NCBI RefSeq assembly: GCF_000718305.1 | Contig: NZ_JOFQ01000006.1 | Coordinates: forward strand, 317,656-381,655 | DNA: 64,000 nucleotides | Direction: 5' to 3' | Source of the DNA: Streptomyces niger | Lineage (GTDB): Bacteria > Actinomycetota > Actinomycetes > Streptomycetales > Streptomycetaceae | Shown: piece by piece, positions 1 to 8,225 of the stretch | Position numbering within the stretch: position 1 is the stretch's first letter | Layout of the letters: each line of letters starts with the position of its first letter | The notes under the pieces: model-generated | Told to the model about the DNA's origin: nothing | Database searches by the model: none | The model's input: the letters and a program-made list of their open reading frames with translations, nothing else | Program-made: the position numbers and the translations under genes

Positions 1-550
1 CCCGCTCGTGGCCCTCGGCGGTCAGGTGCAGCCGGTCGTCGGCCCACAGCCGCTGGTCGCCGAGCGACGCCGAGCCGTAGAGGTCCACGACGAGCGCGCC
101 GTGCCGCCGCGCGACGTCGTCGATGTGGTCGAAGAGCGCTTCCATGCGCGGCCGGAAGCGTTCCAGCACCGGCCCCTGTCGGCCGGGGCTGCGCATCAGT
201 ACGAGCTGCTTGCAGTGCGGCGCCAGTCGCGCCGCGGCCTCCTCCAGGAGCGCGCACACCCGCGCCACGTCGCACTTCGGGCGCAGTACGTCGTTCAGGC
301 CGCCCACCAGCGTGACCAGGTCGGCGCCCATGGCGGCGGCCGCGGGCGCCTGCTCCTGGGCGATCTGCCCGATCAGCTTGCCGCGCACGGCGAGGTTCGC
401 GTACCGGAAGCCGGGCGTCCCGGCGGCGAGGCGGGCGGCGAGCAGGTCGGCCCAGCCGCGGTACGAGCCGTCCGGCAGCGCGTCCGACATGCCCTCGGTG
501 AAGGAGTCGCCGATCGCGACAAAACTGGTGTACTGAGCACTCATCTCCAT
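1..550 (-). CDS. SGNH/GDSL-family lipase/esterase, C-terminus cut by window edge
   Basis: The reading frame enters from the left edge and starts at ATG 550; a second ATG at 544 is possible. An AGGA element lies about 11 nt before ATG 550. The GDSFTEG block with the nucleophile Ser sits at residues 14-20, a GGLND block (oxyanion Gly/Asn) follows near residue 80, and the DRLHL segment carrying the catalytic Asp-His pair is at the window edge. These are the conserved blocks of SGNH hydrolases. There is no signal peptide, so it is probably cytoplasmic. The substrate cannot be predicted. Only the extreme C-terminus is missing. Confidence 0.85.
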   Translation of the reverse strand, partial: MEMSAQYTSFVAIGDSFTEGMSDALPDGSYRGWADLLAARLAAGTPGFRYANLAVRGKLIGQIAQEQAPAAAAMGADLVTLVGGLNDVLRPKCDVARVCALLEEAAARLAPHCKQLVLMRSPGRQGPVLERFRPRMEALFDHIDDVARRHGALVVDLYGSASLGDQRLWADDRLHLTAEGHER

Positions 551-623
551 GGCGCGAGCGATCCTATACGCAGTACAGGACCGCCCGCGCCGGGAGGTGC
601 CGGCCGGCCTCCGGGCGACGCCG

Positions 624-1646
624 TCAGGCCGCCGGCCGCCGCTGGAGCACCAGCTCCCGCAGCACGTCCTCCATCGTGACCAGCCCCGCCAGCCGCCCGT
701 CGTCGCCGATCACGGCGGCGAGGTGGGTGCGCGAGCCGCGCATCGCGGTCAGCACGTCGTCCAGCGGCGTCGCAGCCCGCACCCGGGCGATCGGCCGCAT
801 CGAGGACACCTGGAACGGCAGGTCCCGCGGCATCGCGTCCAGCGCGTCCTTCACGTGCAGGTAGCCCAGGATGCGGCGGGAGTCGTCGACGACGGGGAAG
901 CGGGAGAAGCCCGACCGCGCGGCCAGGTCCTCCAGGCTCTCGGGCGTGACGCCCAGCCGGGCGTAGACCACCTTCTCCAGCGGCAGGACCACGTCGCGGA
1001 CCGGGCGGCGGCCCAGCTCCAGCGCGTCCCGAAGCCGCTCGGCACCCCGGTCGTCCAGCAGCCCGGCGTCGGAGGAGTCCTCCACCATCTTGGCCAGCTG
1101 GGCGTCGGAGAAGGTCGCGGCGACCTCGTCCTTGGCCTCCACCCGCAACAGCTTCAGCAGCCCGTTCGCGAACGAGTTGACCGTGAAGATCACCGGGCGC
1201 AGCGCCCGCGCCATCGCCACCAGCGGCGGCCCCAGCAGCAGCGCGCTGCGCACCGGCTCCGCCAGCGCCACGTTCTTCGGCACCATCTCGCCGAAGAGCA
1301 TGTGCAGATACGTCGCCAGGGCCAGTGCGATCACGAAGGAGACCGGGTGGACCAGCGCCTCGGGCACGCCCGTGACGTGGAACAGCGGCTCCAGCAGGTG
1401 GGCGATGGCCGGCTCGGCGACCGCGCCCAGCACCAGCGTGCACAGCGTGATGCCCAGCTGCGCCGCCGCCATCAGCGCGGAGACGTGCTGCAGACCCCAT
1501 ATGACGCTGCGCGCCCGGCGGTCGCCCTGTTCGGCGTACGGCTCGATCTGGCTGCGGCGCACCGAGATCAGCGCGAACTCGGCGCCCACGAAGAAGGCGT
1601 TGACGACCAGCGTGAGCAGGCCGATGAAGAGCTGCAACGCGGTCAT
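624..1646 (-). CDS. CNNM-domain/CBS-pair membrane protein (CorC/HlyC 'hemolysin' family), short form
   Basis: This 340-residue protein has an N-terminal DUF21/CNNM domain with about four hydrophobic segments (residues 1-150) and a CBS pair (about 190-330, ending GLVTMEDVLRELV). It lacks the C-terminal CorC_HlyC domain that its upstream neighbour has. The family is linked to divalent cation (Mg/Co) efflux; the old name hemolysin is not a function. Its ATG overlaps the stop of the upstream paralogue (ATGA at 1643-1646), so the two are translationally coupled and may form a heteromeric membrane complex. Transport specificity is inferred only from family membership. Confidence 0.9.
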   Translation of the reverse strand: MTALQLFIGLLTLVVNAFFVGAEFALISVRRSQIEPYAEQGDRRARSVIWGLQHVSALMAAAQLGITLCTLVLGAVAEPAIAHLLEPLFHVTGVPEALVHPVSFVIALALATYLHMLFGEMVPKNVALAEPVRSALLLGPPLVAMARALRPVIFTVNSFANGLLKLLRVEAKDEVAATFSDAQLAKMVEDSSDAGLLDDRGAERLRDALELGRRPVRDVVLPLEKVVYARLGVTPESLEDLAARSGFSRFPVVDDSRRILGYLHVKDALDAMPRDLPFQVSSMRPIARVRAATPLDDVLTAMRGSRTHLAAVIGDDGRLAGLVTMEDVLRELVLQRRPAA

Positions 1647-2992
1647 CGGGCGGCCTCCTCGTGCGTGCGCGCGTCGTCCTCGTCACCGGCGGCGGGGGCG
1701 TGCAGCAGCACGCGCGCCGCGCGGTGGCCCGACGCGTCGACGACCTCCATCCGCCACCCGGCGACGGTCAGCCCGTCGCCCTGCTCCGGGATCCGGCCCA
1801 GCTCCGTGGCGATCAGCCCCGCCAGCGTCTCGTACGGGCCCTCCGGCATCCGCAGGCCGATCCGCTCCAGCTGGTCGGCGCGGGCCGCGCCGTCCGCGTC
1901 GTACAGCGTGCGGCCGTCCTCGTCCACGCCGGCCGGTGCCAGGTCGGGGGTCTCCTGGGGGTCGTGCTCGTCGACGACCTCGCCGACGACCTCCTCGACG
2001 ATGTCCTCCAGCGTCGCGACGCCGGCGGTGCCGCCGTACTCGTCGATCACCACGGCCATCGTCCGCTTGCCGGACAGCCGGTCCAGCAGCTCGTTGACCG
2101 GCAGCGTCTCCGGTACCAGCAGCGGTTCGCGGAGCATGTCGGCGATGGGGTGCCGGGGCCGGCGCGCGGCCGGTATCGCGAGCACGTCCTTGATGTGTGC
2201 GACGCCGACGATGCTGTCCAGGCTGGAGCGGTAGACGGGGAAGCGGGACAGGCCGGTGGCGCGGGTGGCGTTGGCCACGTCCTCGGCCGTGCACTGCACG
2301 TCCAGCGCCGTGACCTGCACCCGCGGGGTCATGACGTTCTCCGCCGTCAGGTCGGCGAGGTTGAGCGTGCGGACGAACAGCTCGGCCGTGTCCGGCTCCA
2401 GCGCGCCCTCCTTGGCGGAGTGCCGCGCGAGCGCCATCAGCTCCTGCGGCCCGCGCGCGGACGCCAGCTCCTCGGCCGGCTCCAGGCCCATCCGGCGCAC
2501 CACGCGGTTGGCGGTGTTGTTGAGGTGGCCGATCAGCGGCTTGAAGGCGTGACTGAAGCCGCGCTGGAGGGTGGCCACCCGCTTGGCGATGGGCAGCGGG
2601 CTGGAGATCGCCCAGTTCTTCGGCACCAGCTCGCCGATGACCATCAGCACGATCGTGGAGACGGCCGTACCGAGGACCAGCGCGATGCTCTCGCCCGCCG
2701 AGCGCGACAGCCCCATGGCCTCCAGGGGGCCGGCGAGCAGCGCGGCGATGGAGGACTTGGCCAGCATGCCGATGATCAGGCCGGTGACCGTGATGCCCAG
2801 CTGGGCACCGGAGAGCTGGAAGGTCAGGCCGCGTACGGCCTTCAGGGCGCTGTCCGCGCCGCGCTCGCCGCGCTCGGCGGCCCGTTCCAGGTCGCTGCGC
2901 TCGACGGTCGTCAGCGAGAACTCGGCCGCGACGAAGACGCCGCAGGCCAGGGTCAGCAGGAGCGCCACGGCCAGCAGAAGCAGCTCGGTCAT
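1643..2992 (-). CDS. CNNM/CBS/CorC_HlyC membrane protein (hemolysin family), long form
   Basis: This 449-residue paralogue of the downstream gene contains a CNNM transmembrane domain (about 1-190), a CBS pair (about 205-335, with LSRFPVYRSS and GVATLEDIVEE) and a C-terminal transporter-associated CorC_HlyC domain (about 350-430). It is the first gene of a two-gene operon whose second cistron overlaps by 4 nt. It likely acts in the cytoplasmic membrane in cation homeostasis, with the CBS pair sensing nucleotides; this is family knowledge. A GGAG-type RBS precedes ATG 2992. Confidence 0.9.
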   Translation of the reverse strand: MTELLLLAVALLLTLACGVFVAAEFSLTTVERSDLERAAERGERGADSALKAVRGLTFQLSGAQLGITVTGLIIGMLAKSSIAALLAGPLEAMGLSRSAGESIALVLGTAVSTIVLMVIGELVPKNWAISSPLPIAKRVATLQRGFSHAFKPLIGHLNNTANRVVRRMGLEPAEELASARGPQELMALARHSAKEGALEPDTAELFVRTLNLADLTAENVMTPRVQVTALDVQCTAEDVANATRATGLSRFPVYRSSLDSIVGVAHIKDVLAIPAARRPRHPIADMLREPLLVPETLPVNELLDRLSGKRTMAVVIDEYGGTAGVATLEDIVEEVVGEVVDEHDPQETPDLAPAGVDEDGRTLYDADGAARADQLERIGLRMPEGPYETLAGLIATELGRIPEQGDGLTVAGWRMEVVDASGHRAARVLLHAPAAGDEDDARTHEEAAR

Positions 2993-3043
2993 CGGATCAC
3001 CTCCGTCCCATGGTCGGGCAGGGCCGGGAGGGTCGCGCGGTGT

Positions 3044-3067
3044 CGACTACGACTGCGACTGCGACTA
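3044..3067. repeat. Hexamer microrepeat CGACT(A/G) x4
   Basis: Four consecutive hexamers (cgacta, cgactg, cgactg, cgacta) sit just upstream of the CNNM operon, in the 226-bp gap before the hydroxylase gene. No coding frame crosses it convincingly. It may be simple slippage. Confidence 0.6.
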
Positions 3068-3218
3068 GGGGGGTCGCCCATGGCCGGACGCTCACACCTT
3101 TCTTCGGGGGAGTGGCTGCGGATTCCGTGTATCCAGCAGCCGAGGGACTATCCATAGTAAAGGGTCGGCAAAAAAGGTCGGCCGGTCATCTCTTCGACGG
3201 GACCGCGCGGGCGGGGTG

Positions 3219-4136
3219 CTACCGGGGTGCGGGCCGCCCCATGAACCCCCGGCGCTCCAGGGGCGGCAGCCCCAGGCGGTCGCGGGTGGACTCGTCGAAG
3301 TCGTCGAGGAAGCCGTGCAGCGTCTCGGCGAGACGGTCCAGCGACTCGACGGCGTACAGGACCGGCTGGTACCCGGCGACCTGGTACGGGCGGGACGCGA
3401 TGTCGGCGAGGTCCCAGGCCCGGATGTCGGCCCGGTCGAAGCGTCGTAGTTCCCCGTACGACGACAGCAGCGCGGCGCCGTACGCCTTCGGCCGCCCGCC
3501 CTCGTGGGCGACGCCGTACTCCAGTGTGTACCAGTACACCCGGCTGATCAGGTCGAGCGCGTCGTCGGACGTGACACGGGCCGCGGCCCGGCCCACCGTG
3601 CGGTACAGCTCGGCGAACCATGGATCGCACAGATGCGTGCCGTGCCCGAGCATGTCGTGGAGGACGTCGGGCTCGAAGGTGTAGAGCGGCATCGCCGGAT
3701 GCCGTACGTACTGCACGGCGTGGAAGTAGCCGTCGGCCATCGAACCGAGGAACCGGGCGTTGGGCACGATGCCCCCGGCCAAGGTGAACCGGAAGCCCGT
3801 CAGCTCGTGCAGCCGGTCGCCGACCTCCGCGTGCTGGGGGACGTGCCCCTCCGGCACGGGCGTCCGCTTCCGGGCCTCGGCCACCGCCTCGCACACCCGC
3901 CCCCGCTGCGCGTCGGCCAGCGCGGCGAGCACGGTGCGCCAGGTCGCGTGCTCCTCCTCGGTGTACTCCACGAGCGGGGAGGGCGCGCCGACCCGGTGTC
4001 CCGTCGCGAGGGCCGCGATGCGGTCCCGCCGCCGGACGTACGCGCGGTCGGCGTGCCCCGGGTGCTCCTCCGCCCTGCCCAGCCGGCCGTCGGGGGTCAC
4101 CGGCGTCTGCGCCATCACATCGGTCATGCACAGCAT
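3219..4136 (-). CDS. Aromatic amino acid (phenylalanine-4-) hydroxylase
   Basis: This 305-residue protein belongs to the pterin-dependent aromatic amino acid hydroxylases. The Fe(II) 2-His-1-Glu triad is visible: H160 and H165 in the HDMLGH segment and E206 in YWYTLEYG. The typical FEPDVLHDMLGH, ARFLGSMADGYFH and YGAALLSSYGEL blocks are present. The length is close to the bacterial monomeric PhhA class (about 260-300) and no ACT domain is present. The predicted reaction is conversion of Phe to Tyr with tetrahydropterin and O2. ATG 4136, 4127 and 4115 are all possible starts. It is a single transcription unit with no pterin-recycling gene beside it. Confidence 0.85.
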   Translation of the reverse strand: MLCMTDVMAQTPVTPDGRLGRAEEHPGHADRAYVRRRDRIAALATGHRVGAPSPLVEYTEEEHATWRTVLAALADAQRGRVCEAVAEARKRTPVPEGHVPQHAEVGDRLHELTGFRFTLAGGIVPNARFLGSMADGYFHAVQYVRHPAMPLYTFEPDVLHDMLGHGTHLCDPWFAELYRTVGRAAARVTSDDALDLISRVYWYTLEYGVAHEGGRPKAYGAALLSSYGELRRFDRADIRAWDLADIASRPYQVAGYQPVLYAVESLDRLAETLHGFLDDFDESTRDRLGLPPLERRGFMGRPAPR

Positions 4137-4196
4137 CGTCGGCCGGAACGGCGGTTCCGCACCGGGCGACGCGCCGCGCTCCCCGGACCGTCCGCC

Positions 4197-4676
4197 CTAC
4201 GCCTCGACCCCGTCCCGCACTGCGGAGTCCGGCGTGCCGGCGCTCGCCCGCGGGCCCTCCAGGTGCCGCACCCAGCGGCTCCACTGCGGCTCCGGCGCGT
4301 ACCCGGACGCCTGCCACGCGTGGTGCGCGAGGGCGTTGCGGTCGAGGACCATCGCGTCGGCGCGCCGCCCGCCCAACGCCGCGAACCGCTCCTCGGCCGC
4401 CGCCAGCAGGGCACGCGCGATGCCCTGCCGCCGCCGCTCCGGGTGCACCGCCAACCGGTACAGATGGCAGCGCCAGCCGTCGAACCCCGCGATCACCGTG
4501 CCGACCAGTTCGCCGTCCCGCTCGGCGAGCAGCAGCGCCTCGGGGTCGCGGTCGACGAGCCGGGCCACGCCGTCCCGGTCGTCGCTGATGCTGGTGCCCT
4601 CGGCGGCCCGCTTCCAGAAGGCGAGGACGCCGTCGAGCTCTGCGGGCAGGGCGGCACGGATACGAAGATCACTCAT
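4197..4676 (-). CDS. GNAT-family N-acetyltransferase
   Basis: This roughly 159-residue protein has the GNAT fold. The acetyl-CoA loop appears as PERRRQGIARALL (about residues 80-92), preceded by the beta4 strand LYRLAVHP. The frame is open further upstream, but the natural start is ATG 4676, where MSDLRIRAA begins the conserved domain. It overlaps the stop of the small upstream ORF as ATGA. The substrate is unknown. Confidence 0.85.
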   Translation of the reverse strand: MSDLRIRAALPAELDGVLAFWKRAAEGTSISDDRDGVARLVDRDPEALLLAERDGELVGTVIAGFDGWRCHLYRLAVHPERRRQGIARALLAAAEERFAALGGRRADAMVLDRNALAHHAWQASGYAPEPQWSRWVRHLEGPRASAGTPDSAVRDGVEA

Positions 4677-4933
4677 GTCTGCATCCCACCATCGGTCGAC
4701 GCCCCCGGGCCACCCGGTTCCACCAGGCGGGACGGCCGCCCGCGCACCGGTCCTGCCGGCGCGCCCACCCGCCAACGCTCCTGCACGAACTCGTGGTTGA
4801 GGGCCTGCAGAATGGCGGTGCAGGTCGCGAGCTGCTCGGCGTGCTCCTCGACACCGTCGTCCGCTCCGTCCCCGTGCCGGCGCTCGTACGGCACATCGGC
4901 CCCGCGGTGTGGTGGCCCGGCCGGCCGCGCCAC
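4673..4933 (-). CDS. Small hypothetical protein coupled to GNAT gene
   Basis: This 86-codon frame has high G/C at third positions, a central helix-like stretch (EEHAEQLATCTAILQALNHE) and a stop that overlaps the GNAT start as ATGA. No family is recognised. The coupling and codon bias favour a real gene. The Pro/Gly-rich ends could also be chance open frame in high-GC DNA. Confidence 0.4.
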   Translation of the reverse strand: MARPAGPPHRGADVPYERRHGDGADDGVEEHAEQLATCTAILQALNHEFVQERWRVGAPAGPVRGRPSRLVEPGGPGASTDGGMQT

Positions 4934-4975
4934 GAAGCCCCGGCCGGCGTCCCCGAACGAGGCCGCTGACCGGCC

Positions 4976-5866
4976 TCAGGTGCCTCGCAGCTCCTCGATG
5001 ACCGGCGCGAACGTCTCCATGGCCGCGTCCAGGACGGTGATGTAGGAGAAGCCGTACCGCTCCCGGCGCTCGCGGAGCTGGTCGGCCAGCTGCCGGACCG
5101 TGCCGAACAGCAGGGTCGGGACGTCCAGCAGCTGCTCCTCGTCCAGGTTGTCGAAGCGCGCGGCGAACCCGCGGGCCGTCGCCCGCCGGTCATTGGTGAG
5201 CACCACCTGCTGGACCAGCATGTTCAGCTCGGCCGGTGCCGTACGGCCCGCCGCCGCCTCCCGGTACGTGGCGACCGTCGCGTCCAGGTCCTCGGCGGAG
5301 GCCAGCTCCAGCGTGCCCGCCGGCTTACCCGGCGCCTGCCGGCCGCCCTGGAACGCCGCGATCTCCGCGTGCTGCGCCGTCAGCCGCATCATCCGCCGGC
5401 CGTTGCCGCCGATCAGCAACGGCGGCCGGGGCGTCTGCACGGCGTGCGGCACGTGCTCCGGATCGGCCAGCAGCCGGTCCAGCTCCCCGATCGTGCGGGC
5501 CAGGTGGTCGACGCGCTGCCCGGGGCTGCCCCAGGGGAGACCGGCGGACTCGTGCTCGGCCTGTACGTACCCGGTGCCCAGGCCCAGTTCGAGTCGGCCG
5601 CCGGTGAGCGCGTCGGTGGTGGCCACCTCGCGGGCCAGCAGCGCCGGGTTCCAGAAACCGGTGTTCAGTACGAAGGTGCCCACCCGCGGCCGCTCGGTGG
5701 CCTCGGCCGCCGCCACCAGCGCGGGGAACGGCGCGGGCATGCCCAGGTGGTCGGGGACGAGCAGGACGTCGTAGCCGATCGACTCGGCCTGTCGGCACCG
5801 CTTCCGCCACTCGTCGGCGGAGGCGATCGCGAGGGTGTTGACGCCGAAGCGGAACGGTCGGGACAT
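4976..5866 (-). CDS. LLM-class F420-dependent oxidoreductase (TIGR03621-like)
   Basis: This roughly 296-residue luciferase-like TIM barrel has the family start FRFGVNTLAIASADEW, the VPDHLG segment, GTFVLNTGFWNPALLARE, GLGTGYVQAEH, and PPLLIGGNGRRMMRL near the cofactor site. It matches the F420-dependent MSMEG_2516 subfamily rather than FMN luciferases, by recognition only. The open frame extends to 5995, but ATG 5866 has a perfect AGGAGG 5 nt upstream. It is monocistronic. Confidence 0.88.
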   Translation of the reverse strand: MSRPFRFGVNTLAIASADEWRKRCRQAESIGYDVLLVPDHLGMPAPFPALVAAAEATERPRVGTFVLNTGFWNPALLAREVATTDALTGGRLELGLGTGYVQAEHESAGLPWGSPGQRVDHLARTIGELDRLLADPEHVPHAVQTPRPPLLIGGNGRRMMRLTAQHAEIAAFQGGRQAPGKPAGTLELASAEDLDATVATYREAAAGRTAPAELNMLVQQVVLTNDRRATARGFAARFDNLDEEQLLDVPTLLFGTVRQLADQLRERRERYGFSYITVLDAAMETFAPVIEELRGT

Positions 5867-6120
5867 CAGGCCTCCTGGTGTCTTCTGTTGTCGCGGTGTT
5901 CTGTCGTCGGCGGGCCGCGTACGCGCACCGGGCCGAGGGCCGCGCGTGCCCGCCGTCACAGTGCCAGATAGGACAGCGCCATCGGCACCATTCACAATTC
6001 CCGGATGGTGTCGCCCCGTTCATCGGGACAGCTGGCCACAGCTGCCGGCCGCACCGGATCGCGCAGCGTCCGCCGAGACCAGCGAAGGGACGCGAGGCGT
6101 GCCGCGTCGGCGGCGCGAGG

Positions 6121-6954
6121 TCACGGGGCGAGGGCGTACTCGGTGAACCGGCCGCAGGGGCGGAAGCCCAGCCGCCGGTAGACCGGCTCGCCCTCCGCCG
6201 ACGCCTGCAGGACCGCGGTGCGGTGGCCCCGGGCGCGGGCCGCGTGGAGGGCCGCGAGGGTGATCGCGCCGCCGTATCCGCGGCGGCGGTGGGTGGCCAG
6301 GGTGGCGATGTTGTAGATCCCGGCCACTCCCGCGTGGTGGAACACCTCGGCCGCGCAGACCGGGCGGCCCGCCGCGTACCCGACGAGGTAGCGGGCCGGG
6401 CAGTCGGCGGCCAGCGCCTGCGGGGCCGCCCGGTCGAAGAAGCGGCGGACGGTGGCGGCGGGCGGGTCCCAGTTCGCGGCGAGGACCGCGGCGAAGTCGG
6501 CGAGTTCCGCGGGCGTGGTCACCGTACGGATGTCCAGGCCGTCCGCGTGCGGCCGCGGTGGCTCGTCGCGCAGCTCGGCCCACATGGCCGTCTCGTGCTC
6601 GGCCGCCGGCAGCCCGGCGGCCGACAGCTGTGTGCCCAGGTCCTCCGGCGCCGAGTCCGGACCCACCCACCAGGAGAACGGGCGGCCGGTGGCGGCCAGC
6701 GTCCGTACCGTCGCGGCGATCCGCGCCGGCGCCGTGCCGGGCCGGAAGCGGGCGGCGGCGACGATGTTGAAGGTGTCGTCGGGCAGGCCGCTGTCGGCGA
6801 TCAGCAGGTCCTCGGTCTCGGTGACGGTCGCGCCGGGCAGCCGCCGGTGCAGGTGGCACGCGTGTTCGGCGAGGTTGTCCATCGTCCTGGCCGGCAGATC
6901 GAGTGCCGGGGGAGTGCTCGTCGGGTGCGTCGGGTCCATGGTGACCGATCCCAT
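6121..6954 (-). CDS. GNAT-family N-acetyltransferase with N-terminal GNAT-like half
   Basis: The product is about 277 residues. The C-terminal half is a clear GNAT domain ([20 protein letters not shown], then [18 protein letters not shown]); the N-terminal half resembles a degenerate GNAT lobe, as in tandem GNAT proteins. The frame is open back to ATG 7149, but the 7149-6955 part has poor third-position bias and forms a large RNA fold. The start is therefore ATG 6954 or ATG 6939; both RBSs are weak. The substrate is unknown. Expression is probably controlled by the leader at 6965-7115. Confidence 0.8.
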   Translation of the reverse strand: MGSVTMDPTHPTSTPPALDLPARTMDNLAEHACHLHRRLPGATVTETEDLLIADSGLPDDTFNIVAAARFRPGTAPARIAATVRTLAATGRPFSWWVGPDSAPEDLGTQLSAAGLPAAEHETAMWAELRDEPPRPHADGLDIRTVTTPAELADFAAVLAANWDPPAATVRRFFDRAAPQALAADCPARYLVGYAAGRPVCAAEVFHHAGVAGIYNIATLATHRRRGYGGAITLAALHAARARGHRTAVLQASAEGEPVYRRLGFRPCGRFTEYALAP

Positions 6955-6964
6955 CACGAGAAGA

Positions 6965-7115
6965 GCCCCGACCGGTCGGGGGAGGCCGGTCGGGGCCGTC
7001 GAAGGGGGCTGCTGGTGGCGGTCGCCTCTCGGCGAAAGGCTCCGTGGGGCTTCAGCCGAACGATCTTCCCCACGGGCGATGGGTGAGGCCCGGGGACACT
7101 GTCCCACCAGCAGCC
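6965..7115 (-). promoter_or_regulatory. Folded 5' leader with terminator-like hairpin (candidate cis-regulatory RNA/attenuator)
   Basis: Read on the minus strand toward the GNAT gene, a perfect 12-bp stem (7104-7115 with 7007-7018) encloses three smaller helices: 5-6 bp at 7093-7105, 8 bp at 7068-7075/7042-7049, and 5 bp at 7031-7035/7022-7026 capped by a GAGA (GNRA) tetraloop. Ten nucleotides after the closing stem comes a perfect 11-bp GC hairpin (6986-6996 with 6965-6975, 10-nt loop) that ends about 11 nt before the ATG. A junction-type aptamer followed by an expression-platform hairpin is how riboswitches and attenuators are organised. I do not recognise it as a known class. Confidence 0.5.
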
Positions 7116-7163
7116 GCACAGATGTCAGCAAACGGGGCGGGTCAGGCATTCCACCGCAAAGAG

Positions 7164-7177
7164 GTGAGCTGCCTCAC
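7164..7177. other. Short inverted repeat GTGAG/CTCAC
   Basis: GTGAG and CTCAC flank a 4-nt loop between the folded GNAT leader and the end of the FAD oxidoreductase remnant. It could be an operator for the GNAT promoter or part of the terminator for the remnant upstream. No T-run is present. Confidence 0.3.
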
Positions 7178-7215
7178 AAGAGGGGACGCGCCGAGCGTCA
7201 CCCCCTCCGAACCGC

Positions 7216-7740
7216 TCAGCGCCCCGCCACGACCTCCTCCGCCAGCCCGAAGGACAGCGTCATGTCCGCCCCGCCGACCCCGTTGACCACCGTCACACCG
7301 GGCTCCGGATCGACCACCGGCTCCGTACGGCCGTCCCGCAGCGAGGGGTGGAAGCCCGACCAGCGCTCGGTGACGGTGGTGTCCGGGAGCCGCGCGAAGC
7401 CGGCCAGGTAGTCCCTGATCGCCGCGTTGATCTCCTCGCTCTCGAAGCTCTCGAACGGGTCGTGCGTCGTCGCGTACGCATGGCTGTCGCCGATCGTCAG
7501 CCGCCCGTCCGCCGTCTGCGACAGCAGGACGTGGATGCCGTTGTCGCGATGGAAGGGCAGCTCGGCCCGCATCCGGGTGTCCAGCGCCGCGCGCGTCGCC
7601 AGGTCATCGAACGCCGCGTAGTGCAACAGCGTCAGCCCGCCGCACAGCATCGGCCCCAGCTGCCGGCCGCCCGGCTGCACGCCCGTGCGCAGCATCTGCA
7701 GCTTGCAGCGGACCGGCCCGCTGGTCGCGAACACCTCCGC
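7216..7740 (-). pseudogene. C-terminal remnant of TIGR03364-type FAD-dependent oxidoreductase
   Basis: About 173 codons correspond to the C-terminal half of the FAD-dependent oxidoreductases found in phosphonate-use loci: VFATSGPVRCKLQML, the ADGRLTIGDSHAYATTHDPF strand, RWSGFHPSLRDGR, and the C-terminal FAD-contact block VVNGVGGADMTLSFGLAEEV. The N-terminal Rossmann FAD-binding half is absent. The remnant is joined out of frame at about 7740 to the start of a phosphonoacetate hydrolase gene. Such enzymes oxidise amines or hydroxy acids; this fragment cannot bind FAD. Confidence 0.75.
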
Positions 7741-8023
7741 AGATGCCGTGCACCGCCGGCGGCACCCCGGTCGCGATCGAGAGGTTGTTGGGGTTGGTGA
7801 AGGACGGCATCGTGCAGTCCGCGCGCAGCTCGCTGCCGTCCCGCAGCATCCGCTCCAGGAACGGCATCCGGCCGTCGGCGATGGCCCGCTCGTGACAGGC
7901 GGCCTCGCTGCCGTCGATGCACACCACGACCACGGGCCGGGCGGGCCGGGCGTAGCCGCGGCCGTTGACGGTCAGCCGCTCGGTCCGCGGCCCGCTCTGC
8001 CGCTCGGCACCAGCTTCCTTCAT
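7741..8023 (-). pseudogene. phnA: 5' remnant of phosphonoacetate hydrolase gene (phnA)
   Basis: From ATG 8023, with an AGAGGTGG RBS, about 94 codons match the N-terminus of phosphonoacetate hydrolase. The metal-ligand segment VVVVCIDGSE, the catalytic-Thr block MPSFTNPNNLSIATGVPPAV and HGIC are all intact. The sequence then runs straight into the oxidoreductase remnant in a different frame at about 7740. The rest of the roughly 400-residue alkaline-phosphatase-fold enzyme is missing. The simplest explanation is a single deletion from inside phnA to inside the next gene of a phosphonoacetate catabolic operon. Confidence 0.75.
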
Positions 8024-8225
8024 GTGCGGTTCCACCTCTGAGGACGACGTCGGCGGCCGGTCGTGCCGCCCTGCCCACCAGGGAACACCGCCGCGCCCCG
8101 GGGCAGAACCACCGGAATTCCTGTACCGCCCATAGCCCGGGACGCATGGCCGGTATCCCCGTTGCGCGGCGCCCCGCGCCGGTGTGCGATCGACCTGCCG
8201 GCCGTCCGCACGAGGGGGAGTGGTG

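Noticed and set aside
549..3157. Long plus-strand open frames over the CNNM genes
   Set aside because: They are antisense shadows: third positions are not GC-biased in those frames and the products are Arg/His-rich without motifs.
6965..7115. T-box, cobalamin or SAM riboswitch
   Set aside because: The AGGGUGGNACCGCG T-box, the cobalamin box and the SAM-IV core were looked for and not found.
6955..7149. N-terminal extension of the GNAT protein to ATG 7149
   Set aside because: Third-position GC is low in this stretch and the DNA forms strong RNA helices; no GNAT protein carries such an N-terminus.
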